This document shows positions 63,530 to 64,000 of a stretch of 64,000 bases of DNA, piece after piece; the stretch's first letter is position 1; every line of letters begins with the position of its first letter. Made by a program: the position numbers and the translations under genes. This DNA comes from Mesorhizobium sp. M1E.F.Ca.ET.045.02.1.1 (GTDB taxonomy: Bacteria; Pseudomonadota; Alphaproteobacteria; Rhizobiales; Rhizobiaceae), in the NCBI RefSeq assembly GCF_003952485.1, contig NZ_CP034447.1:1674001-1738000 (forward strand), written 5' to 3'. The notes under the pieces are model-generated. The model was not told where the DNA came from, ran no database searches, and saw only the letters and a program-made list of their open reading frames with translations.

Positions 63530-64000
63530 ATGACCGCGCGCATCCTCGGATTGGCGGCCTTTGCCGCTTGCCTTGCCATGCCTGTCTACGCGGCCGTCGC
63601 TCTCAGCGACGCCGCCGGCAGCTACACGATCAGCTCCTCGGGCTCCAGCATCCACTTCACCATCGGCAAGGCCGGCGGCGGCGGCTTCGACGGCGCCTTC
63701 GGCCGCTTCAAGGGCACGATCCGCATCGACAACAGCGATGTCGGACGCTCGAAGGTCGACCTCACCATCTATCCGGAAAGCGTCGGCACCGGCCAAGGCC
63801 GCATCGATGCCTTCCTGCGCTCCGACGCGGTGTTCGACAGCGCCAACAACCCGGAGATCCAGTTCCGCTCGACAAACGTGACACGCACCGGCGACACGAC
63901 GGCCCTTGTCACCGGCCGCTTGACGGCGCGCGGCAAGACGTTTTCGGAAAAGTTCACGGCCGAGCTCGACGGATTGAAGTCCGGCACGATCAAGTTCCAT
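63530..64000 (+). CDS. YceI family periplasmic protein (3' end cut)
   Basis: The first 157 codons of a YceI-like protein; the gene runs off the right edge. A signal peptide (MTARILGLAAFAACLAMPVYA, cleavage about residue 21) is followed by SYTISSSGSSIHFTIGKAG and FGRFKGTIRIDNSDVGRSKVDLTI, then IQFRSTNVTRTGDTTALVTGRLT, the lipocalin-like barrel of YceI that binds polyisoprenoids. GAAAGGA precedes the ATG. It follows cytochrome b561 by 58 bases, probably in one operon. Confidence 0.9.
   Translation, partial: MTARILGLAAFAACLAMPVYAAVALSDAAGSYTISSSGSSIHFTIGKAGGGGFDGAFGRFKGTIRIDNSDVGRSKVDLTIYPESVGTGQGRIDAFLRSDAVFDSANNPEIQFRSTNVTRTGDTTALVTGRLTARGKTFSEKFTAELDGLKSGTIKFH

Overview
The window looks like a chromosomal segment of a Mesorhizobium-type member of the Rhizobiales (Alphaproteobacteria). 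The evidence is high GC; a ChvI/ChvG two-component pair next to pckA and a short-form HPr kinase; a DivL pseudokinase with tyrosine at the phosphoacceptor site; alphaproteobacterial AddAB; DUF1402, DUF2585, DUF2628 and DUF2852 proteins; a MocE-type ferredoxin operon; and several families of dispersed palindromic repeats of the kind common in Mesorhizobium intergenic DNA. Nearly all of the window is ordinary chromosomal coding sequence. I see no prophage, transposase, CRISPR array, rRNA or tRNA gene.

Layout. 1-3695 (minus): sugar, inositol or rhizopine-type ABC transporter (ATPase cut by the window edge, permease, binding protein) behind a LacI regulator. 3870-7418 (plus, divergent from the regulator): a di-iron membrane oxygenase, a MocE-type Rieske ferredoxin, an FAD reductase and a divergent ketopantoate hydroxymethyltransferase-like protein. 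7437-11669 (minus): DUF1402 protein, then hslV-GNAT-DUF2585-hslU. 11887-17727 (plus): hisB-hisH-hisA-hisF-hisE-coaA with DUF2628, DUF1330 and arginase-like genes interleaved. 17805-21611 (plus): GtrB-like glycosyltransferase, methyltransferase, GtrA-like flippase and a polytopic protein. 21574-24965 (minus): alkB, a LysM protein with a probable frameshift, arfB, pckA. 25308-31023 (plus): chvI-chvG-hprK-EIIA(Man)-HPr, then ahcY. 31212-42641 (plus): divL, tsaE-amgK fusion, murU, addB, addA, almost all overlapping or a few bases apart. 42717-43452 (plus): trxA and a cupin. 43468-49103 (minus): VOC protein, then trpF-trpB-trpA-accD-folC. 49213-52864: a small unknown protein, a YgjP-like metalloprotease, a DUF2852 protein, a frameshifted benE and an alpha/beta hydrolase. 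53079-59768 (plus): infC, a methyltransferase, rpmI-rplT, then pheS-GFA-pheT. 59875-64000: nucleotidyltransferase, aldo/keto reductase divergent from a LysR regulator, cytochrome b561 and a YceI protein cut by the edge.

How it fits together. The left end is accessory catabolism: a solute is imported and an oxygenase chain (oxygenase, ferredoxin, reductase) acts on it or on a relative, probably under the LacI protein sitting between the two operons. The fourth gene of that operon is the best lead for new biochemistry. It keeps the ketopantoate hydroxymethyltransferase fold signatures but has lost its metal- and substrate-binding residues. The rest is mainly housekeeping: histidine and tryptophan synthesis, CoA, protein quality control, envelope and acid stress signalling with a non-transporting PTS, cell-cycle control, peptidoglycan recycling, recombination and translation. 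The main oddities are the interspersed palindromes (one supplies the start codon of a GNAT gene), two apparent frameshifts, and unrelated small enzymes inserted by ATGA overlaps into essential operons.
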